From positions 12,670,144-12,734,143 of the forward strand of contig OY811974.1 in NCBI GenBank assembly GCA_963681505.1: a stretch of 64,000 nucleotides of DNA, given 5' to 3'. Each line of letters opens with the position of its first letter. The stretch's first letter is position 1. The position numbers and the translations under genes were made by a program. The notes beneath the pieces are model-generated. The model had not been told where the DNA came from, searched no databases, and saw only the letters and a list, made by a program, of their open reading frames with translations. This stretch comes from Eunapius fragilis. Its lineage: Eukaryota > Porifera > Demospongiae > Spongillida > Spongillidae. Shown one piece after another: positions 35,301-45,569 of this stretch.

Positions 35301-38300
35301 TAATATTCACATCTGTGGATGGATTACATCATCGCTACATGAAAACGTTTCATGTAGCGATGATGTAATCCATCTGCAGCTGTTGATAAATATGGGTCTG
35401 GGTACATGACTAGGCCCAAGGCCTATTGGTGGTGATTTAACCCCCCCCCCCCCCCACCACCACCCACCACTACCCACCACCACCCACCACTACCCACCAC
35501 CACCCACCATCACCCACCACCACCCCCCACCACCCACCACCACCCACCACCCACCTCCAGCCCCCACCACCCACCACCCACCACCAGCCCCCACCGATGA
35601 AAATGATGAGCATAATATACAATAGTTTGTACACAGACTCAAGTTACTTTCACTTTCCATTAGCCTATGTGTGTGAAGTTAAATATGGCTGCCAATGGAG
35701 AGCTAAAACCATAGGCTGGTCCTGACCTTTGGTAGTGATGTAATGGCTCTGGTGTTCATCTCAGAGTCTTCCTCTCTCCCTCCTCCCCACTATCACTCCT
35801 CCCCCTCCCCCCTCCCTGCTTCCCATCTTAGGTGTCACCTTTGGCTTTGACCAAACCAGCTACACAGTCACAGAGGGGCAGTCATATGTCCGCCTGGTGG
35901 CAAGAGTTCTTGAAGGGAAACTAAGGAAGTCAGTGACCCTGCGCTTCAGGACCATTGGTGGTTCAGCTACTGGTGGGTGTACTATTTCATTGATGTAACA
36001 GGACTGTCAACTTAATTTCCTCCTCCCCAGGCCCTAATGACTACACTGCAGTTGATCGCTTACTAGTCTTCAATGGATCCACAGACATCATCATGGTGGA
36101 TGTTCCCATAGTGGATGATGACCTCGCTGAAGATGATGAAGTCTTCTCAGCAGAATTAGTAGCTGTGTCTCCATCTGACCTTGTTACTGTTGCCCCAGCA
36201 ACCACAACCATCACCATCACTGACAATGATGGTAAGTCACACCTCATAATTCTGTGTCCTTCATTAAGTGACTCTCTCTCTCACCATCACTTCAAACCTG
36301 CACACAACCTCACGTACACAAAGACATTACAATTGGCTTTCAATACAATAAATATTCAATCAATAAGCATCAGCGTTCTGTTACATTAAACATACAAGTA
36401 CTTCAGGGACGGCTTGGTAGAACAGTTTCCTTCAATCTTAAAACCAAAGATGGTTCAGCAGTTGGTGAGTAAATTATTGAATATATGTAATTGTCTTTGT
36501 TGTACATTTTGAATACAAACTTATTAATTTATTTCCTTTCAGCCTCCCAAGACTATTCATCTGTTGACGCCAATCGTATCTTGAATTCATCTGTTACCGA
36601 GGTCACTGTGGATATTCCCTTAGTGGTGGATGAGATTGCTGAAGATGATGAGACCTTTTCAGTAGAACTATCCCTGATATCTCCTTCTACCAGGGTATCC
36701 ATTGATCAAGCAACCACCCAAGTCACCATCATAGATGACAATAGTATGTTAATTGAACTGATTATAATGACCACAGCTATAACAGAGTAATTTATCTCTC
36801 TAGGTGTAATAGTTGGTTTACAACAAGGAAACTACCCGGTCTTGAAGCATCAAGGTGTTCTCAAGATGACGATACAAGTACTTCAGGGAAGGCTTGGTAG
36901 AACAGTGTCCTTCAATCTTAATACCAAAGATGGTTCAGCAATTGGTGAGTAAATTATTGAATGTATATATTTGAAACTTATTGATTTATGTTCTTTCAGC
37001 CTCCCAAGACTATACATCTGTTGACACCAATCGTATCTTGAATTCATCTTATACCGAGGTCACTGTGGATATTCCCATAGTGGTGGATGAGATTGCTGAA
37101 GATGATGAGACCTTTTCAGTAGAACTGTCTCTGCTATCCCCTTCTACCAGGGCATCCTTTGATCAAGCAACCACCCAAGTCACCATCATAGATGACAGCA
37201 GTGAGTTAATTGAAGGAAAATAAATGACCACCATTATGACAGACTGACCTATCCCTATAGATGTTACGATTGGTTTTCAACCTGGAAACTACCAGGTCTT
37301 GAAGCATCAAGGTGTTCTCAAGATGATGATACAAGTACTTCAGGGAAGGCTTGGTAGAACAGTGTCCTTCAATCTTAAAACCAAAGATGGTTCAGCAATT
37401 GGTGAATGAATTATATATATTTAACCTACGTGCAATTTAGTAAATATTTCCTTTCAGCTTCCCAAGACTATACATCTGTTGACACCAATCCTACCTTGAA
37501 TTCATCTATTACTGAGGTCACTGTGGATATTCCCATAGTGGTGGATGAGATTGCTGAAGACGATGAGACTTTTGCAGTAGAACTATCCCTGATATCTCCT
37601 TCTAGCAGGGTATCCATTGCTCAAGCAACCACCCAAGTCACTATCATAGATGACAGCAGTACGTTTGATTGAACTAATCATATAAATGACCACAGTTATA
37701 ACAGATTGACTTATCACCCTAGATGTTACAATTGGTTTCCAGCAAGGAAACTACCAGATCTCAAAGCACCAAGGTGTTCTCAAGATGACGATACAAGTAC
37801 TTCAGGGAAGGCTTGGTAGAACAGTATCCTTCAATCTTAAAACCAAAGATGGTTTAGCAATTGGTGAGTAATCATATTGCTAATCAACCTAAATGCAATT
37901 TAATAAATACTTTCTTTCAGCCTCCCAAGACTATACACCTGTTGACACCAATCGTATCTTGAATTCATCTGTTACCGAGGTCACTGTGGATATTCCCTTA
38001 GTGGTGGATGAGATTGCTGAAGATGATGAGACCTTTTCCGTAGAACTGTCCCTGATATCTCCTTCTACCAGGGTATCCATTGCTCCTGCAACCACCCAAG
38101 TTACTATCATAGATGACAATAGTATGTTAATTGAACTGATTATAATGACCACAGCTATAACAGAGTAATTTATCTCTCTAGGTGTAATAGTTGGTTTCCA
38201 ACAAGGAAACTACCCGGTCTTGAAGCATCAAGGTGTTCTCAAGATGACGATACAAGTACTTCAGGGAAGGCTTGGTAGAACAGTGTCCTTCAATCTTAAT

Positions 38301-41231
38301 ACCAAAGATGGTTCAGCAATTGGTGAGTAAATTATTGAATATGTGTATTCGAAACTTATTGATTTATGTTCTTTCAGCCTCCCAAGACTATACATCTGTT
38401 GACACCAATCGTATCTTGAATTCATCTGTTACCGAGGTCACTGTGGATATTCCCATAGTGGTGGATGAGATTGCTGAAGATGATGAGACCTTTTCCGTAG
38501 AGCTGTCCCTGATATCTCCTTCTACCAGGGTATCTATTGCTCCTGCAACCACCCAAGTCACCATCATAGATGACAGCAGTGAGTTAATTGAATGAAAGTG
38601 ATTACCATTATAACAGATTGACTTATCTCTAGATGTTACAATTGGTTTTCAACCTGGAAACTACCAGGTCTTGAAGCATCAAGGTGTTCTCAAGATGACG
38701 ATACAAGTACTTCAGGGAAGGCTTGGTAGAACAGTGTACCTCCGTATTAAAACCAAAGATGGTTCAGCAATTGGTGAGTTATATATTGAACTAATCAACT
38801 AAATGCAATTTAACATGTTTACTTCATTTCAGCCGCCCAAGACTATACATCTGTTCACGTCAATCGAACATTGAATCCATCTTATTTCAGCCTCACTGTG
38901 TATATTCCCATAGTGGTGGATGAGATTGCTGAAGATGATGAGTCTTTTTCAGTAGAACTGTCTCTGCTATCTCCTTCTACCAGGGTATCCATTGATCAAG
39001 CAACCACCCAAGTCACCATCATAGATGACAATAGTATGTTAATTGAACTAATTATAATGACCACAGCTATAACAGAGTAATTTATCTCTCTAGGTGTAAT
39101 AGTTGGTTTCCAACAAGGAAACTACCAGGTCTTGAAGCATCAAGGTGTTCTCAAGATGACGATACAAGTACTTCAGGGAAGGCTTGGTAGAACAGTGTAC
39201 CTCAATCTTAAAACCAAAGATGGTTCAGCAATTGGTGAGTTATACTGATCATCTGTATTTGTTTTCAACTTTCCCCCCAATGTTTCAGCTTCTGAAGATT
39301 ACAGATCAGTAAATATCAACCGCATCTTGAATTCATCTGTTATTGTGGTGGATATTCCCATAATGGTGGATGAGATTGCTGAAGACGATGAGACCTTTTC
39401 AGTTGAACTCTCCCTGATATCTCCTTCTACCAGGGTATCCATTGCTCCTGCAACCACCCAAGTCACAATTGTTGATGAGAATAGTGTGTTAATTAAATCT
39501 AACCAGCTTTAACAAATTGGCCTCTCACCAGATGTAACAGTTGGTTTTCAACGAGGAAACTACCAGATCTCAAAGCATCAAGGTTTTCTCACTGTGAAGA
39601 TACAAGTACTTCAGGGTAGGCTTGGTAGGACAGTGTCCCTTCGTCTGAAAACCAAAAATGGTTCAGCAATTGGTGAGATACTAATCCACCATATTGTTTT
39701 TAAGTATATATTTTCATCAGCCTCTCAAGACTACAGATCGGTTGACACCAATATTAACTTGAATTCATCTGTTTCTGAAGTGAATGTTAATATTCCCATA
39801 GTGGTGGATGAACTTGTGGAATATGATGAAATCTTTTCAGTAGAGCTATCACTGATATCTCCTTCTACCAGGGTATCCATTGCTCCTGCAAACACCTTAG
39901 TCACCATCAAAGATGATAGCAGTACGAAATTATGCATATGCACATTTCATTATTGCCAATAATTCATTCTTCTTTCCAACAGTGGTATACCTTCTACCAA
40001 CAGAAATGATATGTGTTATCAGAGAGAACCAGAGCCAAGCCAAAGTTTGCTTTGTGGCTGCACCTACAGCTGTGTTCCCTGTGAATGTAACAGTTATAGC
40101 TATTGAAGATGACATCACCAGTGCAAGATGTATGATACCTATGTAGCCATGAGGTTATAAATAGTGTTACATTTTAGCCCCCAGAGACTTTATTGCCAGT
40201 TCTGAGAGGCTCACAATTCCACCAAACACACCACCACTGTTTGAGCTGTGTTTTGGCTTTGAAATTATTGATAACAGTGTTGCTCTGGAGTCCAATAGGA
40301 CTCTCTCCATAAAGGTTCTGGCTCCCACCAGGGTAGTAGTGCCCAGACCCATGGTCCCTGTTCTCATTATGGATGATGATAGTAAGGAAAAAGAATGAAA
40401 ATGGGTGTGGTCAGAGCTCTCTTTGTAGTTGTCTCAGTGAACTTCACAAGTTCCAACTTCACTTCAATGAAAAGTGGAACTGCAGTAGTGTGTGTGTCCA
40501 AAGATGCCATGACAGCCAGCAGCATCGCTGTTGAAATCACAATTCAATCATTATGTGGTAGGTTTGACTAGTACTTGAGAACTATATAAAAATGTTCTAG
40601 CAATATCATGTCATCACTCCACCCCTTTCCATTCCTCCAGGAAATGGTTCCTTCTCTCCTGTAACATACACCACAGTCCTTCCTCCCGGTCCTGCTGGTA
40701 CTTCAGCCTGTATCAATGTTACCAATTACCTTTGGGAAGGACAGTCAGCATTCAGAGTGTCTATCACAAAGGTCACTCCCACTATTGGCATGGCTAGGGT
40801 GGGAACTCCATCAAGTGCAAATGTCCTTTCCTCCAGTGCTGGTAAGATGAACTCCTGATGCTGTGGGGTGGTAAAGTTCTGATAATCTGCACTGATAAAT
40901 TAATTAACTATCAAGCAGAATAAGTGCATTCATGTTGTTTATGTCATGAAAAGATAGCTATTGAATTGCTGCTACACAGCTATATAGTTCTTGTGTGGCA
41001 CAGGATTGAGATATTAGTACTTTTGTGTACATTGCCGACTAACTATGCTTTCTCTTGTACCTTGCTAACCATTGCTGGATAATACCATGGTAACCATGGT
41101 AACTATTGCTGTTTGCAGGGTGCAATGATGATGAAGACATCTTTCTGTGCCGTTATGTACTTCAAAACAGTCTGTGCCAACAAAAGGTCTACAAACGATT
41201 ATGTTGTCGAACATGTGGCACGTTTTGCTGA
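22679..41231 (+). CDS. Secreted Calx-beta repeat/PLAC protein, copy 2 (34 exons)
   Basis: Longer tandem paralogue of the gene at 8058; modelled product 1981 aa. Exons: 22679-22745, 22821-22979, 23044-23187, 23244-23432, 23504-23707, 23768-24001, 25731-26099, 26158-26304, 29964-30167, 30333-30479, 31188-31400, 35832-35972, 36031-36231, 36324-36464, 36543-36743, 36804-36944, 37000-37200, 37261-37401, 37458-37658, 37723-37863, 37921-38121, 38182-38322, 38378-38578, 38633-38773, 38833-39033, 39094-39234, 39289-39483, 39532-39672, 39721-39921, 39983-40120, 40178-40381, 40417-40557, 40641-40841, 41119-41231. All introns are phase 1. Architecture as in copy 1, but with 16 beta modules: nine rather than four of the two-exon 141+201 type (one is 141+195). 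No inactivating change was seen, so both copies look functional. Expected role: calcium-dependent matrix or cell-adhesion protein. It might relate to sponge aggregation factors, but no wreath domain was seen. Confidence 0.85.
24002..25730. other. Intron 6 of copy 2 with transposon fossil
   Basis: Homologous to intron 6 of copy 1. It holds a short C run with (CA)n at 24346-24371, the Merlin-like remnant and a G-rich run near 24960. 24920-25730 shows no named feature. Confidence 0.7.
24380..24915 (-). pseudogene. Merlin/IS1595-like transposase remnant, copy 2 intron
   Basis: The same fossil as at 9766-10290 ([15 protein letters not shown] and [18 protein letters not shown] on the minus strand). 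It keeps a few codons (SQHNTLG) that are missing in copy 1, so copy 1 suffered a small extra deletion. The insertion predates the gene duplication. Confidence 0.75.
26310..26383. repeat. (TG)n microsatellite next to exon 8 donor, copy 2
   Basis: A TG run with a TGCA-rich interruption (atgcatgcatgcatg). It has the same position relative to the exon 8 donor as in copy 1. Confidence 0.9.
26640..27925. repeat. 17-bp minisatellite in intron 8, copy 2
   Basis: About 75 copies of the same 17-bp unit as in copy 1. A GGTATCTATGGG variant dominates here and is absent from copy 1, so the arrays have been homogenised independently. The long forward open frames across it are artefacts of the 17-bp period. 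Confidence 0.95.
28257..29593. mobile_element. Tigger/pogo-like fold-back composite with 453-bp arms
   Basis: Arms 28257-28709 and 29141-29593 are inverted copies of equal length (453 bp) with no mismatch that I could see. Each outer end is TA plus CAGTAGCGGCTCAC, as expected for a Tigger-like element with TA target duplication (28257-28258; 29592-29593). A third terminus (CAGTAGCGGCTCACTAATA) starts at 28712 after TA. So 28712-29591 is itself a deleted element on the minus strand, and the left arm is an extra inverted copy of its 5' half. The composite sits in intron 8 of the copy 2 gene and has no counterpart in copy 1. Confidence 0.85.
28874..29293 (-). pseudogene. Tigger/pogo-like transposase N-terminal fragment (HTH)
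   Basis: An open frame of 139 codons. Residues about 45-85 form a CENP-B/pogo-type helix-turn-helix (TKRHALSLEERCAVLRLIEE ... QRKIAKILGVSKTQIRNI). The DDE catalytic domain is missing, because the element is internally deleted between here and the 3' terminus at 28712. The fragment could at most encode a DNA-binding protein. The first part is repeated in inverted orientation at 28557-28709 (+). Confidence 0.75.
30596..31060. repeat. 13-bp minisatellite in intron 10, copy 2
   Basis: About 35 copies of CTCCACCTACACA. Compared with copy 1 it lacks the frequent CACGTACA variant and is longer. Confidence 0.95.
31562..35250. repeat. 3.7-kb C/T-rich minisatellite in intron 11, copy 2
   Basis: Roughly 160 copies of 22-23-bp units based on CCCTCCCTCCCCTACTACCAG. 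It is almost purine-free on this strand apart from the TACTACCAG steps. Higher-order repeats are visible: one variant cluster (CCAGTCCCC next to CTCCCTTACTACCAG) recurs near 31935, 32745 and 34030. The array reads open in frame for 1245 codons (31532-35269), but the flanks show that it lies between exons 11 and 12. Confidence 0.95.
35281..35412. mobile_element. Fold-back element, TAGTCTCGTACCCAGACC family, intron 11 copy 2
   Basis: It starts TAGTCTCGTACCCAGACCC and ends GGGTCTGGGTACATGACTA. It has a long internal stem (gattacatcatcgctacatga pairs with its inverse at 35348-35382). The orthologue in copy 1 is at 15265-15395. Confidence 0.8.
35438..35600. repeat. Poly-C and CCACCACCCA-rich low-complexity tract
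   Basis: A run of C followed by interrupted CCACCACCCACCA repeats in intron 11 of copy 2. No coding signal. Confidence 0.9.
35832..39921 (+). other. Nine-module homogenised Calx-beta array, copy 2
   Basis: Exons 12-29 form nine modules of 114 codons (one of 112). Each has the acidic VDE-AEDDETF-VEL and IIDDN/IIDDS strands expected of Ca2+-binding Calx-beta domains. Modules 3-5 and 5-7 of this array correspond at an offset of 1378 bp (36543 to 37921, 36804 to 38182, 37000 to 38378), including their introns, so a three-module block was duplicated. Confidence 0.85.
41119..41231 (+). other. PLAC domain exon, copy 2
   Basis: The same six-Cys PLAC pattern as copy 1 ([10 protein letters not shown] ... 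[10 protein letters not shown]). One extra Cys codon precedes the TGA at 41229-41231, because the codon that is TGA in copy 1 is TGC here. Confidence 0.85.
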
Positions 41232-42563
41232 TGATGAAAGCGGTGGAACATTGGAACTTACAGATTATAACTTTAGTCCTTCCCCCAACCCAATTTATCC
41301 TAGTGAATGTACTGTGTGTTGGTATTTACTCTAAGCGTGTTTATTTTATTTTTTTCACCGTATCCGTATTGAAGCTAGTGCGCCCACCGACGCTTTTTGG
41401 GTTGAAAAACTATGCAAAAAGTGAACAAGTTACACTTAGCGGGTCAGTCAGTCCGCACCCCTTCCGCCATGCATCGCGCATTTTTGTATAATATACAAGA
41501 TAGCATTGGAATTCAATTAGCAGTACGCAAGATGAGTAGAACCTTATATGGCACCTGCAGACTGTATTATGAAGACTGTGCATGAATCTTCATGTACAAG
41601 CAAATAATAAAATATTGCACGACACTGAATGCAATTTGAAGCACTCAGCTGACGCCGTAAGAAATGCGCTGTGTTGTGCATAAAAAATTTGAATTGCTTT
41701 ACAGGTGAAGTTATTTAAATTGGCTGCTGTGACTTTTTACACTTTGTATCCATCCGCAGCTGTGACTTATCTTGGTCTGGGTACGAGTCCATCTTGAAAT
41801 AGAATTGCAAGGATACAAATTTTCAGCAGCCTAGTAACAGTTGCCGCTGCGAGAACAGCATAAATTGAATGCACCCTGGTGTTCCATCCTGATCCACTAG
41901 CTTCTTTAAGCGATTCGTCTGCTAACCTGGATCTTTCATTAGGTAGCTTCTTTCTTGCCTCACTCCATCCAAATGCTTCCCACAAATCATTTATGTACGG
42001 ATCTGTGTCACTTTCCTCTAACTCCACTGATTTCATTCTGGCTCTTTTCGATGCTTCTCTATCTAAATGGTCTCTTTCTGCCACGCTGTTGTTTAATGAC
42101 TGATCGCTTATGCGCGCGAACCCTATTGACCAGTGGTCCAAGCAAGTGGCACTGCAGGTTCTATGCCATCACACACGCATCCACATCTCTTGCACCTGCT
42201 TCCACACAATAGACAGGACCCAACTTTGCATTTGCATTTATATTGTGAGTTACTTTCTCAGGATTCATTTTCCGCAAAGGCAAAGGCACAAGGTTATTTC
42301 AATTATTGATGGCAATTGGTTAACCTTCAACCTTGCCTAATAGGCTTCAGCGTTAGTATGTGGTGTAAAGGCATTGATTGGATGATGATACAGTTTCTAA
42401 AGAGGTAAGTTAATATAGTTTTATAGTTAATATTTGTCAATTTTGAAATGCCTTCCCGAGAGTACCGACCCGATGGATTAAAAGAACGCTCATCTCGTCC
42501 TGCAAAGATGTTTTATATAAGACTAAACTGTTGTGTGATTGTATACTACATCGACAACTAAAT
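41232..42563. other. 3' flank of copy 2, transposon debris
   Basis: 41232-41710 matches the 3' flank of copy 1. 41745-41795 carries an inverted terminus of the TAGTCTCGTACCCAGACC family (GGTCTGGGTACGAGTCC). A minus-strand frame at 41767-42141 (124 codons) has no recognisable domain and is likely transposon-derived. I see nothing in 42142-42560. Confidence 0.5.
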
Positions 42564-43074
42564 GGTTACCGAGTTCAATGTGGATATTCCCATAGTGGTG
42601 GATGAGGTTGCAGAAGATGATGAGACCTTTTCAGTAGAACTGTCCTTGATATCTCCTTCTAGAGTATTCATTGCTCAACGGACCATCCAAGTCACCATCA
42701 TAGATGACAACAGCACTGAATTATATTAACACATTGCATTATAACCATTATTAATATTCAAATCTTTTTCCACCATACAGCTACAGAGGTTAACCAACTA
42801 CCAACAGAAGTGGTGTATGTAGTCAAAGAGAACCAGAGCCAAGCCAAAGTTTGCTTTGTGGCTGCACCTACAGCTGTGTTCCCTGTGATTATAACAGTTA
42901 TAGCTACTGAGGATGACATCCCCAGTGCAAGATGTATGACACCTATGTAGCCATGAGGTTATTAAAAGTGGTTGTTAACTATACTACCTTTTAGCCCTCA
43001 GAGACTTTACTGCCAGTTCAGTGCAGTTCATGATCCCACCAAACACTCCACCACTGTCTGAGCTGTGTGTTGGA
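42564..43074 (+). pseudogene. Truncated third unit: Calx-beta exon remnants
   Basis: Three consecutive exon-like pieces are present. 42564-42714 is the 3' part of a 201-bp Calx-beta exon ([20 protein letters not shown]), lacking its start. 42781-42924 is an intact exon 30-type sequence with flanking splice signals. 42995-43074 is an exon 31-type sequence cut off after ELCVG. No upstream array or downstream PLAC exon belongs to it. It is the remnant of another gene unit and is open but incomplete. Confidence 0.85.
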
Positions 43075-44110
43075 CTGATTTGTATGTTAAGATGTGATAC
43101 TGGGTTGGGGGGGGGGAACTGTGGCAGAAAAATGCATCGAAATTGGTGGGGTACAGTATTTTTTTACCAAAGATCCATGAATTTTTGTCAAAGATCCGTG
43201 CATAGACCACTTAACCTGTTGCTTTGCTCATTGATGGCTTTAGTGGTCATGATGATAACTACTTCAACAGGTCAAAGTTTTTCCACCTAATGTTACAGCT
43301 CTATATCAGCCCCTAGATCAAAGCATCATAGCTGCCTTAAAAGTGCAGACTTTTAGAAAAACTAGTAGGAAATTTTGAACAATTGCAGGTTTTAGCATCT
43401 CAGCTACCTGCTGGATGTGCTGGATTGCGTTATGCATGCCCACTTCATGTTGGTGATGCCTGCCATTTACTAAGAGATGCATGGGCATTCTCGTTGGGAC
43501 TATACATTGTAGGTTGTTGGGGTCATTCTCGTTGGACTACCTGTCCCCCTCAGCCATTTCAGGTTTTCTCGTTGGGACTACTTGTCCCCCTCAGCCATTG
43601 CAGGTTGTTGGGGTATACGTAATTACACTTACACTCTGCACATTTGAACCGCTCCAAGAACTGATGAAGCAACTTTGCTGTTTCATGCATGGGCTGGGCC
43701 CATTTCACCTTCAGGGCGATATGTGAACCGTATTTGATGAAGAGAAAAGAAACGCACAGGTCTGTAAATTTCTTTTTGATCCCACCGCTGAGATAGGTAC
43801 CAAGCCCAAACCACGTAATGAACTAATTTCAGGTAAGATACTGTCATTACTGCTACGACCAATGGATAATACCTATTTCCAGGGGGGAGGTGATATTTTT
43901 TCACTAGTGCGAGGTAGGCCAGTGGTGTCTACAACCTAGGTCAACACTCCATCATCAACCTCAATTATTGTAACACCAAAGTTAGTTTATAAATACATGT
44001 ACCCATATCTGTGGTTTCTTGGATACCAAACTTCCAAAAAAGGATATTTCTACAGCAGCAATGAAGGCGAGGTGTGCTAACAGGTGGCAGGCCATGGGAG
44101 GGAAGGGAGA
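43075..44110. other. Third copy of fossil-Tigger/upstream block, truncated
   Basis: It contains the G run (about 43105-43115), the Tigger-like fragment (PPNVTALYQPL; about 43280-43360) and flank matching 6750-7130, with homology ending near 44110. 43490-43620 is a small tandem repeat of about 57-70 bp built on ctcgttgggactac. No functional gene. Confidence 0.65.
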
Positions 44111-45569
44111 GGGGGGAATGTTGTGTGTGTCTGTATGTTGTTGTGTGGCAGCGTGCTAAACCAATACTCTATTGGGGAGAGGGGAAGGTGCTCTACTGGG
44201 GGCATGCGGGGGGAGATATAAGTTTCTGACGTTTGAACACGGTGAATTAGGCAGAAACTAAGCTCCCTCCCAAATGTGATTGGGTGTATAGCACGTGATG
44301 TGCCATGTGGTTGGGAGGTTATAAGGCTGGTACCTTAGTATGAGTGTCATTCTAAGCTTTCGTGCACATGCTGCAAACTCTTTCCCTTGTTCGTGTGGAT
44401 GGTGTGTGTGGTGGGTTGTCTTTCCAATAGGTGCAGTGTTCATGATTCCTTAACCATACACAACAGGTTTACAACACCAGAGCGGGGGCCATACACAATG
44501 TTGATTTAGAGGGGTGGGCCCACACACCCTCTAGGAAAAAACCTACATGAGCCTAACACCTCGCTCTTACATTAGACAACGTGTACAACTGTACACAATA
44601 CATATAAGTTCGGAACTTCCAGCCAGTCTTCAGGGACTGCCCAATGGCCCTATCTGGTTGTGTGTGTTTGTGTAAGTTGTTGTTGTGTGGCAGCATGCAC
44701 AAAGAAGCTAAACCATTTCTCTATTTGGGAGAGGGGAAGGTGCTATACCGCCATAATACCGGGGGCACGTTGGAGGGAGTATACATAGTTCTAGCCTCCT
44801 GTCTGCTTTCATCAAGTCCACCATTGTCCAAAGTTGCATACCAGCACCTTCTGCAACTATTCACATTCACATGCACATATCATGCATACATCACCAAATG
44901 CAAATGCCAAGCACACCACAAATCTACATGCATGCATCACATGAAGTCCGCAGAGCCTTGTAGCTACTTGATGACCACACAAAGCCTGCAATGTCCCTTC
45001 TATTTGAGTTGTTGCTGAAGCCACCTAGGGAGCCAGATCTTCATGAAGAAGAAATTTAGTTGGCTTTATACACTACTAATGATTGATGAACTGGTTCATG
45101 CTCAGTTGAAAGAAATGATTAATTTTACCATGATCGAAGTCCCGCCGGCATATAATACCCTCCGCCCCATCGAAAAAAATACGCGCGTCTCCGTAACCAC
45201 AAGAGCAGGGACTAAACTATTTCGTTTTCTGAGATAAAAAGGGTTGTCTATAATTGTTTTAGCCCAGCGCTGATGGTTACCGGAGATACGTGCGTTTAAA
45301 AAACATTTTTCGATGGGGACGGAGGGGGGTATTATGTGCGGGACTTTACGGTATATGCCTTTATGTATGGACATGAATATTGTATCAGCTAGCCAAATTC
45401 GTACGCTATCAATCAGAATTTTCCAAATACATGTACATGAAGGTATATACACAACACAAATATGATGGAATTCAACACAATTTCAATTGCATTAATATGC
45501 TGCGTGCGAAAAGTGCTAAATAGGCTAAATAGACATAAACAGAAGCAAGGATATAGGGGGAGTCTAATA
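44111..45569. other. Intergenic, short imperfect repeat only
   Basis: A segment near 44120-44220 (gtggcagcgtgc, gggagaggggaaggtgct) recurs with divergence at 44665-44775. No gene could be supported in the remainder. Confidence 0.5.

Noticed and set aside
8058..41231. Assigning the two large genes as sponge aggregation factors
   Set aside because: Calx-beta modules are shared, but no wreath domain or von Willebrand type D region is visible and a PLAC domain is present instead.
41767..42141. 124-codon minus-strand frame
   Set aside because: No recognised domain. It lies beside a transposon terminus and could be transposon debris, but the evidence is too weak for a gene call.
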